DNA from: Ignavibacteriota bacterium
Lineage (GTDB): Bacteria > Bacteroidota > Ignavibacteria > Tepidaquicellales > OLB5
Length of the DNA stretch: 39,008 nt
Assembly (NCBI GenBank): GCA_003820375.1
Contig: RPQH01000039.1
Coordinates: 1 to 39,008, forward strand
Reading direction: 5' to 3'
The notes beneath the pieces were generated by a model. The model was not told the origin of the DNA. It ran no database searches and was given only the letters and a program-made list of their open reading frames with translations. The position numbers and the translations under genes were made by a program. This document shows positions 15,213-24,290 of the stretch, piece by piece; position 1 is the stretch's first letter; each line of letters opens with the position of its first letter.

Positions 15213-17702
15213 ATGAATAAAACAATTCCTGCCACTGAAATTAAAGCTTTACCCTCCACAGAACGGGTCAGTCTTATACGCTGCAGATATCTGAATGAAC
15301 CTCTTTATATAGACAGCGAATACATAAAATATTACACTGACGCTCATAAGATCACCGATGGAATGAACGTTCTCCAACGCAGAGCTGAGTGCCATGGCTA
15401 TGCTATAGAAAATTTGACCCCTGTAATCAGAGATGGTGAAATAATTATAGGTAATAAAACACGTTATGTAAGAGGTGCCATTCCTTATTGCAACTATGCA
15501 AGCCGGTATATTATCAGGGAATTTAGAAATGAAGAAGCTGAAGCCCAGGATGCAGTTACCGATATTGGTACCGGGGGTGGAATTGCTAAAGCACGTGAAA
15601 TGGCTTTGGAATCAGATTATGAATTTTTCTGTAAAAAATATCTCATAACAAAAGAAGATAAATCCATTTTAAAAGAATGTGCTGAATACTTTATTGGGAA
15701 ATCGATGCAGGATGTCGGCGATGATTTATGGAAGAATAATTTCGAAAAAGCTGAATACATTGAAAACGGCTGGAAAGCAGGATTATATACTGCACCTCAT
15801 GACCCGGCACCTGAAGGAAGATATGTTCTTGATTATGAAACAATTTTAAATATTGGTATTGATGGAATAATTGAAAGACTGCTCAATAAAATCAGGAATG
15901 AAGAAATTACCAATTTTGAATCAGCAGAAAAAATATATTTCTGGCGGGGGGGCATAAGGGTTCTTGAAGCAACTAAACGCTGGATTGAAAAATATGCATC
16001 TTTAGCTAAGGAGCTTTCATTAACCGAAGCTAATTTAGAACGTAAACAAGAATTATTAGAAATATCCGGAAGGTGTGAATTCATTTCTTCAAATGCACCG
16101 AGAGATTTCAAAGAGGCAATACAGCTCTTCTGGTTTATTTATCTTGCAGGGCACATCGAAGGAGCTCAGCTGGGTTACTCACCCGGTAGATTTGACAGGT
16201 ATATGTACCCGTTTTATAAAACGGATAAAGAAAAAGGTGTAATAACAGATGATGAAGTAACGGAATTGCTCGAGCTTCTCAGGTTGAAAATGACAGAAAT
16301 AGAATATGTCGCATCATTTTCATGGGCAGGACTGGGCTCCGGGAATCTATTTCAGAATATGATTCTTGGCGGATTAGATGAAAATGGAAAACACTGCGAT
16401 AATGAACTCTCATTATTAATTCTTCAGGCAGCAATCAATTGCAAAACAACACAACCTACAATTTCAATATGGTATGATGATTCCCTGAGCGAAGTGTTTC
16501 TTTTAAAAGCTGCAGAATGTGTAAAAACAGGATGTGGTTTTCCCGCCTGGTTTAATCTGAAGGTTTACATACAACATGAACTGCAGAACAGCAAGCTGCC
16601 TCTGCCGGTGATAAGGAAATATGCAGCAATGGGCGGCTGTACTGAGCCTACTATGGAGGGAATGTCATATGGTATTGTGCAAGCCGGTTTTATTAACCAC
16701 GGAAAGATATTTGAGCTTGCAATGAATGGAGGAATAGACCCAAGAACAAAAATAAAATTTGATGAAACTAAGATTCCATCTAATTATGATGAATTACTTG
16801 ATTCATATAAGCTCCATTTAAAAAACGCAATCAATAACTGGCAAAGATACTGGAACTACGTTATGGCAGGGCACAGGCAAACCTGTAACTTAATATTTTC
16901 CTCTGTACTGATAAAAGATTGTATTGAACGCGGCAAATCACTTGATGACGGCGGGGCAGTTTGTAACGGTACGCCAACAACCCTAAGCAGCGGAATGGTT
17001 AATATTGTTAACTCTCTTGCTGTTGTGAAAAAGCTTGTTATCGAAGAAAAATTTTTAAGCCTGGAAGAACTCATACATGCCTGCCTGGAAAATTGGGAAG
17101 GATATGATGAATTGCATCATAAGGCTGTAAACGTGCCAAAGTGGGGAAATAATAACGATTTTGTTGATTCTATTTATAATGAGTTATTCGATACTTACTG
17201 CAATTATGTATCAGAGCAAAAAAATTATTTAGGAGAATCCTATGACCCGTCAATGCTGGCAATCAGCACACACGCACCATTCGGGAAGGTCTGCGGTGCT
17301 ACTCCTGATGGGAGATATGCAGGCGAAACATTATGTGATGGAGTAACATCTCCATTCCCGGGTACAGATAAAAACGGTCCGCTTTCCGTATTGCTTTCAG
17401 CAGGTAAAATTGACCACACAAGGATACGCGGGGGACTTCATAATATGAAATTCCACCCGAAAGCGCTTCAGGGTATATCAGGCTCTAAAAAACTCCTTCA
17501 GCTTATAAAAACATATTTTGAGACGAACGGTTTTCAATTACAGTTTAATGTTGTAGACAGCAATATGCTGAAAGATGCTCAACAGCATCCTGAAAATTAC
17601 AGAGACCTTATAGTAAGGGTGGCGGGATTCAGTGCATTCTTTGTTGAGCTTGGAAAAACCATACAGGATGAAATCATAAGAAGAACAGAACATGTCATGT
17701 GA
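15213..17702 (+). CDS. Glycyl radical enzyme (pyruvate formate-lyase family, GCxEP subgroup)
   Basis: An 829-aa protein. The C-terminal glycyl radical loop is RVAGFSAFF with radical-bearing G805. The active-site motif GCTEP has thiyl Cys476 and the general base Glu478. The GCxEP signature fits the dehydratase/C-N lyase branch (glycerol or propanediol dehydratase, choline TMA-lyase and relatives) and not pyruvate formate-lyase itself, which has adjacent cysteines. Other family landmarks are SPGRFDRYMYPFY (323-335) and FQLQFNVVD near the end. No bacterial-microcompartment shell genes, aldehyde dehydrogenase or encapsulation peptide is visible here, so the substrate is unassigned. The activase gene overlaps its 3' end by 11 bp. 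The enzyme is oxygen-sensitive and implies anaerobic metabolism. Confidence 0.9.
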   Translation: MNKTIPATEIKALPSTERVSLIRCRYLNEPLYIDSEYIKYYTDAHKITDGMNVLQRRAECHGYAIENLTPVIRDGEIIIGNKTRYVRGAIPYCNYASRYIIREFRNEEAEAQDAVTDIGTGGGIAKAREMALESDYEFFCKKYLITKEDKSILKECAEYFIGKSMQDVGDDLWKNNFEKAEYIENGWKAGLYTAPHDPAPEGRYVLDYETILNIGIDGIIERLLNKIRNEEITNFESAEKIYFWRGGIRVLEATKRWIEKYASLAKELSLTEANLERKQELLEISGRCEFISSNAPRDFKEAIQLFWFIYLAGHIEGAQLGYSPGRFDRYMYPFYKTDKEKGVITDDEVTELLELLRLKMTEIEYVASFSWAGLGSGNLFQNMILGGLDENGKHCDNELSLLILQAAINCKTTQPTISIWYDDSLSEVFLLKAAECVKTGCGFPAWFNLKVYIQHELQNSKLPLPVIRKYAAMGGCTEPTMEGMSYGIVQAGFINHGKIFELAMNGGIDPRTKIKFDETKIPSNYDELLDSYKLHLKNAINNWQRYWNYVMAGHRQTCNLIFSSVLIKDCIERGKSLDDGGAVCNGTPTTLSSGMVNIVNSLAVVKKLVIEEKFLSLEELIHACLENWEGYDELHHKAVNVPKWGNNNDFVDSIYNELFDTYCNYVSEQKNYLGESYDPSMLAISTHAPFGKVCGATPDGRYAGETLCDGVTSPFPGTDKNGPLSVLLSAGKIDHTRIRGGLHNMKFHPKALQGISGSKKLLQLIKTYFETNGFQLQFNVVDSNMLKDAQQHPENYRDLIVRVAGFSAFFVELGKTIQDEIIRRTEHVM

Positions 17703-18609
17703 TAAGGCGTTGGTATTTGATATACAGGATTTTTGTGTTCAGGATGGACCTGGCATAAGAACAACAATTTTTTTCAAAGGATGCCCCTTAAAATGCATCT
17801 GGTGCTCTAATCCGGAAGGACAAAATATTTATCCTGAGTTATTTCACTCAATTGCTTTATGTAAAAAATCCCACAAATGTTTAACTACTTGTCCATATAA
17901 TGCTGCCGCAATAGGCACTACCGGCTACCCGGATTTTAACAGGAATATTTGTAAAGAGTGTAATTCGAAAGATTGTGTCAATACTTGCTATAATGATGCA
18001 TTAAAGGTTATGGGACAAAGTTATACTGTTGATGAAATCGTAGAAAAAGTGAAACCTAATATACCTTTTTTCAAAAATTCAAATGGGGGAATAACATTAT
18101 CCGGAGGTGAACCGTTCCTTCAGTATGAGTATGTTGAAAAATTGGTCAATAAATGCAATGAAAGCGGAATATCAGTTGGAGTTGAAACCTGCGGTTATTT
18201 CAATTGGAGTGATGTAAGCTCTTATATAAATAATTTTGAATTTGTTTATTTTGATTTAAAAACTTTTAATGAAGAAATTCACAAAAAAGCAACAGGTAAA
18301 AGCAATAAAAAGATTTTATCGAACCTGAAAAAACTTTCTGTTGATTTCTCTGATAAAATTATCGTCAGCATTCCGGTTATCCCCGATGTTAATGATAATG
18401 AAATTGAAATAAAGAATATAGCTGGGTATTGCAAAGAGTTGAATATAAAAAAAATCCGCTTACTGCCTTACCATGATTATGGAAGAGAAAAATATAGTGC
18501 ACTTGGGATGAATTACAAAATGCTTGATACAAAGGAAATCACCTCAGATATCCTTGAAGCTTTTAAAAGCATAATCTTATCATATGGTATTGAGTGCTGG
18601 GTAGAATAG
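17692..18609 (+). CDS. Glycyl-radical-enzyme activating protein (radical SAM)
   Basis: A 305-aa protein. The radical SAM motif CPLKCIWC (C31, C35, C38) binds the [4Fe-4S] cluster that cleaves S-adenosylmethionine to abstract hydrogen from the partner glycine. GGITLSGGEP (132-141) contacts SAM. An inserted ferredoxin-like domain has C57/C63/C67 and C87/C90/C95/C99. The second cluster set is complete, while the first has only three obvious cysteines (C-x5-C-x3-C). The N-terminal FDIQDFCVQDGPGIRTTIFF is characteristic of PFL-activase relatives with ferredoxin inserts. Translation starts inside the upstream enzyme gene (11-bp overlap), indicating coupling. Its substrate is almost certainly G805 of that enzyme. 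Confidence 0.93.
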   Translation: MSCDKALVFDIQDFCVQDGPGIRTTIFFKGCPLKCIWCSNPEGQNIYPELFHSIALCKKSHKCLTTCPYNAAAIGTTGYPDFNRNICKECNSKDCVNTCYNDALKVMGQSYTVDEIVEKVKPNIPFFKNSNGGITLSGGEPFLQYEYVEKLVNKCNESGISVGVETCGYFNWSDVSSYINNFEFVYFDLKTFNEEIHKKATGKSNKKILSNLKKLSVDFSDKIIVSIPVIPDVNDNEIEIKNIAGYCKELNIKKIRLLPYHDYGREKYSALGMNYKMLDTKEITSDILEAFKSIILSYGIECWVE

Positions 18610-18696
18610 CGTGTAAGGATTCTGCAGAAATTAATAGATGTAAATTATTATTTAAAATAATTTATATACCGAATTATGATTTTCAAGTATACCTTA

Positions 18697-18736
18697 GAAA
18701 AGAAAGGACCGCCTTTTGAGGCAACCCCTTCTTTTC
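18697..18736. terminator. Convergent stem-loop terminator
   Basis: GAAAAGAA...TTCTTTTC outer arms enclose GCCTTTTGAGGC. It lies between the ends of the + strand activase gene and the - strand propeller gene and could stop transcription from both sides. The stem has small internal mismatches. Confidence 0.6.
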
Positions 18737-18763
18737 ATTCAATATTTTATTAATCCTGATTAT

Positions 18764-20008
18764 TTATTTTATTAAACTCATCTTAATTACTTGTGAAAAG
18801 TCTGCAGTATTTATTCTGAAAAAGTAAATTCCTGAGGCAAGATTACTGCCGTCAACAGTTACCTGATAATAACCAGCTTTTTGATTGCCTTCAAAAATCC
18901 GCTGTATCTCTTTTCCCAGTTGATCATAAATCGTTATGCTGACATAATCAGATTTTGGAATTTGATATTTTATGGTTGTTACCGGATTAAACGGGTTTGG
19001 ATAGTTTTGGCTCAAATTAAAATCAACAGGCAATTCATTAGAAAGTAATTTTACTGATGATATCATTTCTGTTAATGGTCTTCTATATACAATTCCGCTT
19101 AATGTTCCTGCATATATATTTGTGCCGCTTATTGCAAGTGTATTGACCTCAGTGTTTGGTATACCGAAACCAACCGATGTCCAGTTTGAACCGTTATTTG
19201 TGGAAAGATGAACACCTCCCCCGGCTGTGCCTGCAAAAAGATTTGTACCGCTTACACATAATGAGTTAACAATAGTACCTGCCATGCCTAAGGTGTTAGT
19301 CCAGTTTGCACCGTTATTTGTAGTAAGAAAAACCCCGCTGAACGTTCCCGCATAAAGATTAGGACCAATCACAGTAAAACATTGAATAGCAGTGTTCGTT
19401 AAGCCTGAATTAACCTCTACCCAGTTTACTCCGTTGTTTGATGTACGGAAAACACCAGAGCCGCTTGTACCTGCAAAAACATTCGAACCAATAGATTCGA
19501 TTGCAAATATAAGATAACCTGTTAATCCTGTGAACGACCAGCTTACTCCATTATTTGTAGAAAGGTATATGCCATTGTATGTCCCGGCAAATATGTTGGT
19601 TCCATTTACACCTAAAGAATAAATAGTAGGGTTAGTTAAGCCGGCATTCATAGATACCCAATTTGTACCGTTATTAGATGACCTGAATACACCGCCGTTT
19701 ACAGTACCGGCAAAAATATAAGAGCCGTTTACTGCAAGTGCCATAATAGAAGTATCTGATAAGCCGGTATTAACAGCTAACCAGTTAGTACCATTATTAG
19801 TCGACTTAAATACACCACCGGGATAACTGCTTGCCCAGGTACCTGTAAAAAGATTTGTACCGCTGAAACCAAAGCACCTGACAGATGAATACCCGGGTCC
19901 GCCGGTTGATACCCATTGAGCATTTAATAGATTAATATTAAAAATTAATATCAGTGCAGTAAACAGTAATGTGAAAGAACGTATTAATAATATTTTTTTG
20001 TTAAACAT
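18764..20008 (-). CDS. T9SS-secreted seven-bladed beta-propeller protein
   Basis: A 414-aa protein from the ATG at 20008, where AGGAG lies seven bases upstream. An upstream in-frame ATG at 20116 would overlap the preceding gene and bury the signal peptide. Residues 1-31 are a signal peptide ending in LNAQ. Seven blades follow, each with an (F/Y)AGT strand, and six of them show a Kelch/sialidase-like STNNGxNW turn. The C-terminal about 85 residues (NYPNPFNPVTTIKY ... GIYFF...MSLIK) are a type A T9SS sorting domain. The protein should be exported through the outer membrane and anchored or released. No catalytic residues are apparent, so binding or scaffolding is likely. It is the last of four co-oriented genes. 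Confidence 0.88.
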   Translation of the reverse strand: MFNKKILLIRSFTLLFTALILIFNINLLNAQWVSTGGPGYSSVRCFGFSGTNLFTGTWASSYPGGVFKSTNNGTNWLAVNTGLSDTSIMALAVNGSYIFAGTVNGGVFRSSNNGTNWVSMNAGLTNPTIYSLGVNGTNIFAGTYNGIYLSTNNGVSWSFTGLTGYLIFAIESIGSNVFAGTSGSGVFRTSNNGVNWVEVNSGLTNTAIQCFTVIGPNLYAGTFSGVFLTTNNGANWTNTLGMAGTIVNSLCVSGTNLFAGTAGGGVHLSTNNGSNWTSVGFGIPNTEVNTLAISGTNIYAGTLSGIVYRRPLTEMISSVKLLSNELPVDFNLSQNYPNPFNPVTTIKYQIPKSDYVSITIYDQLGKEIQRIFEGNQKAGYYQVTVDGSNLASGIYFFRINTADFSQVIKMSLIK

Positions 20009-20051
20009 TTTTAATTCTCCTGAAGATTTATTTTTATTAAACTCATAAAAT

Positions 20052-22019
20052 TTAGTTTTTAGTATTAATTCCAAAAGGGTCTTCGATTTTATGCCCAAAG
20101 ATTGTCCCGTCAACATTGATTCCGCTTTCCAATCCCATTACACCAGTAAGCTTTCCTTCTGTCATGAAAGGTCCAATTCCGCCTTCTAAACCGATTTCGC
20201 CTTTATTGCCTGCATCCAGAATAGAGAAATCTTTTCCAATTTTAAAAAAAGAGCCGCCTTTAATACCACCTTCAACACCACCAATTAATGTTCCTTTGCC
20301 GTAAAATCCGACACCTAGTCCGAAGAAAATTGTCATTTCACCGGATTTAAAATCCTTTTCAAATCCAAGCATAATTAATTCACCGCCTTCAATTTCATAA
20401 CCCTTACAGTCCCACTTTACTTTTGCTGCTCCTAATGGTATTTCTATTTTAATAGGGCATTCAACTTCCGGCAGACTGTCATCTGCAATTTTAACTTTGA
20501 CCGGTTCTTTTAAATCTTTACAGTTTTTTGATATGTATGCAGGCAAAGTGGAAAGTGATTGCATTTCATCATATCCATGCATTGCTTCAAAAAATTCGCT
20601 TACATAATTAACATAGTGAACTTTGTATTGTTCTTCATTAGAAAGAAAGTACCACCAGTGCAGAGACTGGTTAACCCAATCATATATATTAGGAAGTGTC
20701 TCACGCGAATATGCCTCATGGTTTTTTGCTGATTTCTGCAGGTAGTTTTTAAGTATCTCTATTTGTTTTTTACATCCATCAATATCGTATCCTTTTTCAT
20801 AAGATAGTTTTTCTAATTCGGAATAAAATTCTTTTTGAGCAGGAAAATATTTACTTTTATAATCTTTCGCAATAAACTCATAATATTCAACTCCAATTAA
20901 GTTTATCATTAATTGAGATTTTTTTGTCAACGGCGAATTAGAAAGATAGCCGCGGTTTCTGTCCATAATCTCCATCATGCTCTCGCTTTCTATCTTGTTA
21001 TTCTGCTCATTGTTTACTTCTTCCTTCTTCTGGTTCCAAGTCCTCACTTTTTCGTAAAGTGCTTCTCTTTGTGCTAGAGTTGGTTCCACCATTTCTACGT
21101 CATAAGCCGGAGGTATAGGTCTATATTTTTGCGGATTGAAATATTCAGGTACTTTTTGTTTGATATCACTGAACTTTATATTTATTTTATGTTTTTTTAC
21201 CACCTCATCTGCAGTAGTTGTGTACCCGTTTTTCAATGATTTTATTATATAGGGAGTTGCTTCGCTGATATTGCCTTCTTCGGATAAAATTAAACCCATT
21301 CCGCAGTTTGCATCACAATGGTTAGGATCAATTTGAAGGCAGCCTATAAAATATTTTTTAGCGTTTTCTTTGTCACCCAATGATAAATAATCCTGCGCAA
21401 TATTATTCTGAATAATTGAATAATTATTTTGCTGTAATAAGAAAAGAAGAATAGGCAAAGATATGTGAGGGTATCCTGTTTGATGAAGTATTACTGCAAG
21501 ATTATCCTGCGATACTACATCATCCGGATTTAGCATGGCAGTTTTGATTGCTGCATATATTGAAGCATTTGGTTTCTTTTGCATAAGTAAAACGGCAGCA
21601 AAATTACCAATCGCGTTTTTATCATTACTATTTTTTGAAATAAAATCATCCACATCTGTAATAATTGCAGATTCAAAATTTTTTTTGCAATTGGTAATAA
21701 GATTTGCAAGGTAATCTACATATTGCTGCTTTGAAGATAAGGTTGGAATTTCACTTAACAATTTGTCTTGTCTTTGTGGAATTGCCAGAGCATCTCCTGT
21801 TGTCATATTACCGGTTATTCCCTGATCATGCATTTGCTTTCCCAGCTCCATTGCTTCCTGCAGCTGTTTTCTTTCTTCAGGGCTCAATTCATTCAGCATT
21901 TCCGGTGGAATTAAGCTCTCATAATCAAGACTATCTGCCCCTGTCATTGCTTTTAGGTTATTGTAAAAAGCTAACGAGGTTATTAGCAGCAGCGTGGTAA
22001 TGATAATAAATTTTCTCAT
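20052..22019 (-). CDS. Exported TPR-containing protein of unknown function
   Basis: A 655-aa protein with a signal peptide (MRKFIIITTLLLITSLAF...LKA). Residues about 130-270 contain TPR-like helices (NLAVILHQTGYPHISLPILL; IAQDYLSLGDKENAKKYFIG; GMGLILSEEGNISEATPYI). A long helical middle follows, with Lys/Glu-rich stretches (about 310-480). The C-terminal about 110 residues are Gly-rich beta strands (GFYGKGTLIGGVEGGIKGG; GEIGLEGGIGP) that resemble repeats in outer-surface proteins. No sorting domain or lipobox is present, so a periplasmic location is likely. It lies 43 bp upstream of the propeller gene start on the same strand, suggesting a functional pair. I do not recognise a named family. 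Confidence 0.75.
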   Translation of the reverse strand: MRKFIIITTLLLITSLAFYNNLKAMTGADSLDYESLIPPEMLNELSPEERKQLQEAMELGKQMHDQGITGNMTTGDALAIPQRQDKLLSEIPTLSSKQQYVDYLANLITNCKKNFESAIITDVDDFISKNSNDKNAIGNFAAVLLMQKKPNASIYAAIKTAMLNPDDVVSQDNLAVILHQTGYPHISLPILLFLLQQNNYSIIQNNIAQDYLSLGDKENAKKYFIGCLQIDPNHCDANCGMGLILSEEGNISEATPYIIKSLKNGYTTTADEVVKKHKINIKFSDIKQKVPEYFNPQKYRPIPPAYDVEMVEPTLAQREALYEKVRTWNQKKEEVNNEQNNKIESESMMEIMDRNRGYLSNSPLTKKSQLMINLIGVEYYEFIAKDYKSKYFPAQKEFYSELEKLSYEKGYDIDGCKKQIEILKNYLQKSAKNHEAYSRETLPNIYDWVNQSLHWWYFLSNEEQYKVHYVNYVSEFFEAMHGYDEMQSLSTLPAYISKNCKDLKEPVKVKIADDSLPEVECPIKIEIPLGAAKVKWDCKGYEIEGGELIMLGFEKDFKSGEMTIFFGLGVGFYGKGTLIGGVEGGIKGGSFFKIGKDFSILDAGNKGEIGLEGGIGPFMTEGKLTGVMGLESGINVDGTIFGHKIEDPFGINTKN

Positions 22020-22064
22020 TTTGGTTTTGATATTAATTTTTAAATTTTTTATATGAATAATTAT

Positions 22065-22301
22065 TTAATTTGCTGTTATCATTTTAATGAACCTGATGTA
22101 GTATATTTCTTCATTAAAGTCACGATTATCAAACCAGACAACATGCACATTATCTCCATTTGATGCGATACACCTTGCATTATTAAAAGAAGCAGAAGAA
22201 TAACCGATATCATCGGTTAACCGAACATCATTTTGCCATTGTGCTTGTGATGATCCGGTAAATATTAAAAATATAAAAAGCAGAACAGTAATATTTTTCA
22301 T
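22065..22301 (-). pseudogene. Truncated N-terminus of a secreted sialidase/BNR-like protein
   Basis: A 78-aa reading frame with a clear signal peptide (MKNITVLLFIFLIFTGSSQAQ), then WQNDVRLTDDIGYSSASF and VVWFDNRDFNEEIYYIR. This is the usual opening repeat of large Ignavibacteria exoproteins that read NDVRLTND...VVHVVWYDNRDGNxEIYYKRS over several hundred residues. Here it stops after the first unit (KMITAN, TAA at 22065-22067), with no propeller body or sorting domain. It is probably a 5' remnant left by deletion. A genuine small secreted protein cannot be excluded. It sits within the four-gene minus-strand set, 45 bp from the next gene. Confidence 0.6.
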
Positions 22302-22330
22302 TTATTTTTTTATAAGTTATAAATAAACTT

Positions 22331-22531
22331 TTATTTACTTAGAATAATATTCTTCTTTATTTCAGTGTAAAACATATTACAAGCACAGGCAATTGCTTCA
22401 TCCTGGTCAGACTTTAATAATTTCTGTATTTTAACTATAAGCAAATGGGTTGCAGGTTTCAATCTGTATCCTCTTGTTCTTTTTTGTGTTTTATCTTTAC
22501 CTTTTTTTTGTATCGCTTTTATTTTCATCAT
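22331..22531 (-). CDS. Small basic protein of unknown function, possibly DNA-binding
   Basis: A 66-aa protein. The first about 20 residues are Lys/Arg-rich (MMKIKAIQKKGKDKTQKRTR). GYRLKPATHLLIVKIQKLLK follows, then SDQDEAIACACNMFYTEIKK. The strand-helix-helix layout with YRLKP...I..IQKL resembles small ribbon-helix-helix-type proteins, but this is a shape argument, not a family match. The start could be 22531 or the adjacent ATG at 22528. It is the first gene of the minus-strand set and sits directly beside the GCGTGCACG palindromes, where a local regulator would be expected. Confidence 0.5.
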   Translation of the reverse strand: MMKIKAIQKKGKDKTQKRTRGYRLKPATHLLIVKIQKLLKSDQDEAIACACNMFYTEIKKNIILSK

Positions 22532-22569
22532 TAAAGGTCAGTTATATTATTTAAATTTTATGCTTGAAA

Positions 22570-22604
22570 GCGTGCACGGGAACAAACATAATATGCGTGC
22601 ACGC
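22570..22604. promoter_or_regulatory. Pair of GCGTGCACG palindromic sites
   Basis: GCGTGCACGG (22570-22579) and the perfect palindrome GCGTGCACGC (22595-22604) are spaced 25 bp apart, about 2.4 helical turns, in a very AT-rich gap between divergent genes (22531 - and 22721 +). This looks like a double operator for a dimeric repressor. Confidence 0.45.
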
Positions 22605-22720
22605 TCATGGCAAAGATATTTTATTGTAAAACTAACCGTTTTTGGAAAAAGAGTAATTATATTATTGTTGATTTTTGCTTGTAATCTTATGAAATTACGG
22701 TAAATCAACTAACCCGGAAA

Positions 22721-24175
22721 ATGAAGAAAACAAATCTTATAAAAATATTAAAGACATTTTCTAAAGAAGAAATGAAGATGTTTGGTAAGTTTATTTCTTC
22801 CCCTTATCATAATAACGGGAAAAATTGTTCGCCGCTTTTTAAGCAGCTGCAAAAATTTCATCCCGATTTTGTATCTGATAAGCTGTCTAAGGAAAATATT
22901 TACAAAAAACTTTACCCGGGAAAAAAATATAATAAACAAGTATTGTGGAATCTAACTTCTGCAGCAGAAAAATTAACAAAAGAATTTTTAACCCAGATCG
23001 CTCTCAGGAAAAATAAAATTACAAAAACCGGATTAATACTTTCAGAACTTGGAAACAGGAAATTATTAAATGATTACCCAAAGACTCTGAATGAAATGGA
23101 AAAAATTCTTGAAAAAAGCGGTATTGATTATGATTATTTCGAGAATAAAGGTCATCTGGAAAATTACAGACAGGAATACTTCCATTTAATAGATAAGATT
23201 AAGCCAATGAGCGATTCCAAACTAAAAGCTTCAGAATACCAGATATTATTATTTTTAAGAATGACGGTTGGAGGGTTGAATGACATGAATTTACTGAGTG
23301 AATCTTATAATTACAAATTTGATGTTAATATTCCTCTTGAATTTGCAAAGAATCTTGATTTAAAATGTATCGTAGAATATGCACATAATAATAAATTCGA
23401 ATATACATTCTTAATCGAAATCTACTACCATACTCTTATGCTGCTATTAGAACCAAAGCAAACCGTTCACCTCGATAAATTAAGAGAACTGTACGGGTTA
23501 CATTATAATAAATTTACAAAGAGTGAAAAAAGGAATATGATGCATTGGATAGCAAACTATTGTGTTGATAAAGCGGAGTTCGATGATTTGAAATATAAAA
23601 GAATAACATTCGAGTTAAATGAATTCCGGTTAAAAGAGGGTCTGGCATTTTACCCCGAAAATCAGATTCCAAAGGCAATTTACATTCAGATTCTGAACGC
23701 AGCATTGGCTGTCAATGAAACAGAATGGGCAGTGAATTTCATAAAAAATTACACAACAAAACTTCAGCCGCTTATAAGGGATTCAATGGAATGTATGGCT
23801 TATGCTTTCCTGTATTTTCACACAAAAGAATATCGTAAAGTTCTTAATTACTTAAATAAAGTTGAACTTTCTGATATACAGGATAAATTTTTTGCCCGGA
23901 CTCTTACTGCAAGGTCGTACTATGAATTGCATGAAACAGAACCTTTGTTAAGTTATATTGACTCTTCCCGGCAATTCCTGATGAAGAATCCACTAGTTAC
24001 AAATTTGAGCAGGGTCTATATTCAAAATTTCTTAAAATATATTAAGAAAATAGTTTTCATCAGAGAAAATAAAACATATGATAAAATATATATTCTGAGA
24101 AGTGAGATTGAAAAAAATAATATAATCTCAAACAAAAAATGGCTGTTAGAAAAACTAGGTGAACTGGAAAAATAA
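22721..24175 (+). CDS. Cytosolic all-helical protein of unknown function
   Basis: A 484-aa protein with no signal or membrane segment. The N-terminus (NLIKILKTFSKEEMKMFGKF...SSPYHNNGKNC) is a recurring opening I associate with a family common in Ignavibacteria and related Bacteroidota. SKENIYKKLYPGKKYNKQVL and NLTSAAEKLTKEFL follow. The rest is alpha-helical with TPR-like stretches near the C-terminus (AYAFLYFHTKEYRKVLNYLN; ARSYYELHETEPLLSYIDSS). Its opening recalls the 500-aa protein at 32770 (LIKSLSANEKRYFK). Both are transcribed away from minus-strand genes for exported proteins. No catalytic motif is visible. Function unknown; a helical scaffold or regulator is a guess. Confidence 0.7.
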   Translation: MKKTNLIKILKTFSKEEMKMFGKFISSPYHNNGKNCSPLFKQLQKFHPDFVSDKLSKENIYKKLYPGKKYNKQVLWNLTSAAEKLTKEFLTQIALRKNKITKTGLILSELGNRKLLNDYPKTLNEMEKILEKSGIDYDYFENKGHLENYRQEYFHLIDKIKPMSDSKLKASEYQILLFLRMTVGGLNDMNLLSESYNYKFDVNIPLEFAKNLDLKCIVEYAHNNKFEYTFLIEIYYHTLMLLLEPKQTVHLDKLRELYGLHYNKFTKSEKRNMMHWIANYCVDKAEFDDLKYKRITFELNEFRLKEGLAFYPENQIPKAIYIQILNAALAVNETEWAVNFIKNYTTKLQPLIRDSMECMAYAFLYFHTKEYRKVLNYLNKVELSDIQDKFFARTLTARSYYELHETEPLLSYIDSSRQFLMKNPLVTNLSRVYIQNFLKYIKKIVFIRENKTYDKIYILRSEIEKNNIISNKKWLLEKLGELEK

Positions 24176-24290
24176 GAAATCGCATTTTGGAATCTGGGGT
24201 AATAGTCAGGGTGTATCACTGTACATTTACAGCAATTCAGAAATTGATTGAAGTCATTGCTATCCGGTTTACGAGTTATTGAAATAAAAT

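Noticed and set aside
20009..20116. N-terminal extension of the propeller protein to the ATG at 20116
   Set aside because: It overlaps the preceding gene, buries the signal peptide, and a clear AGGAG precedes the ATG at 20008.
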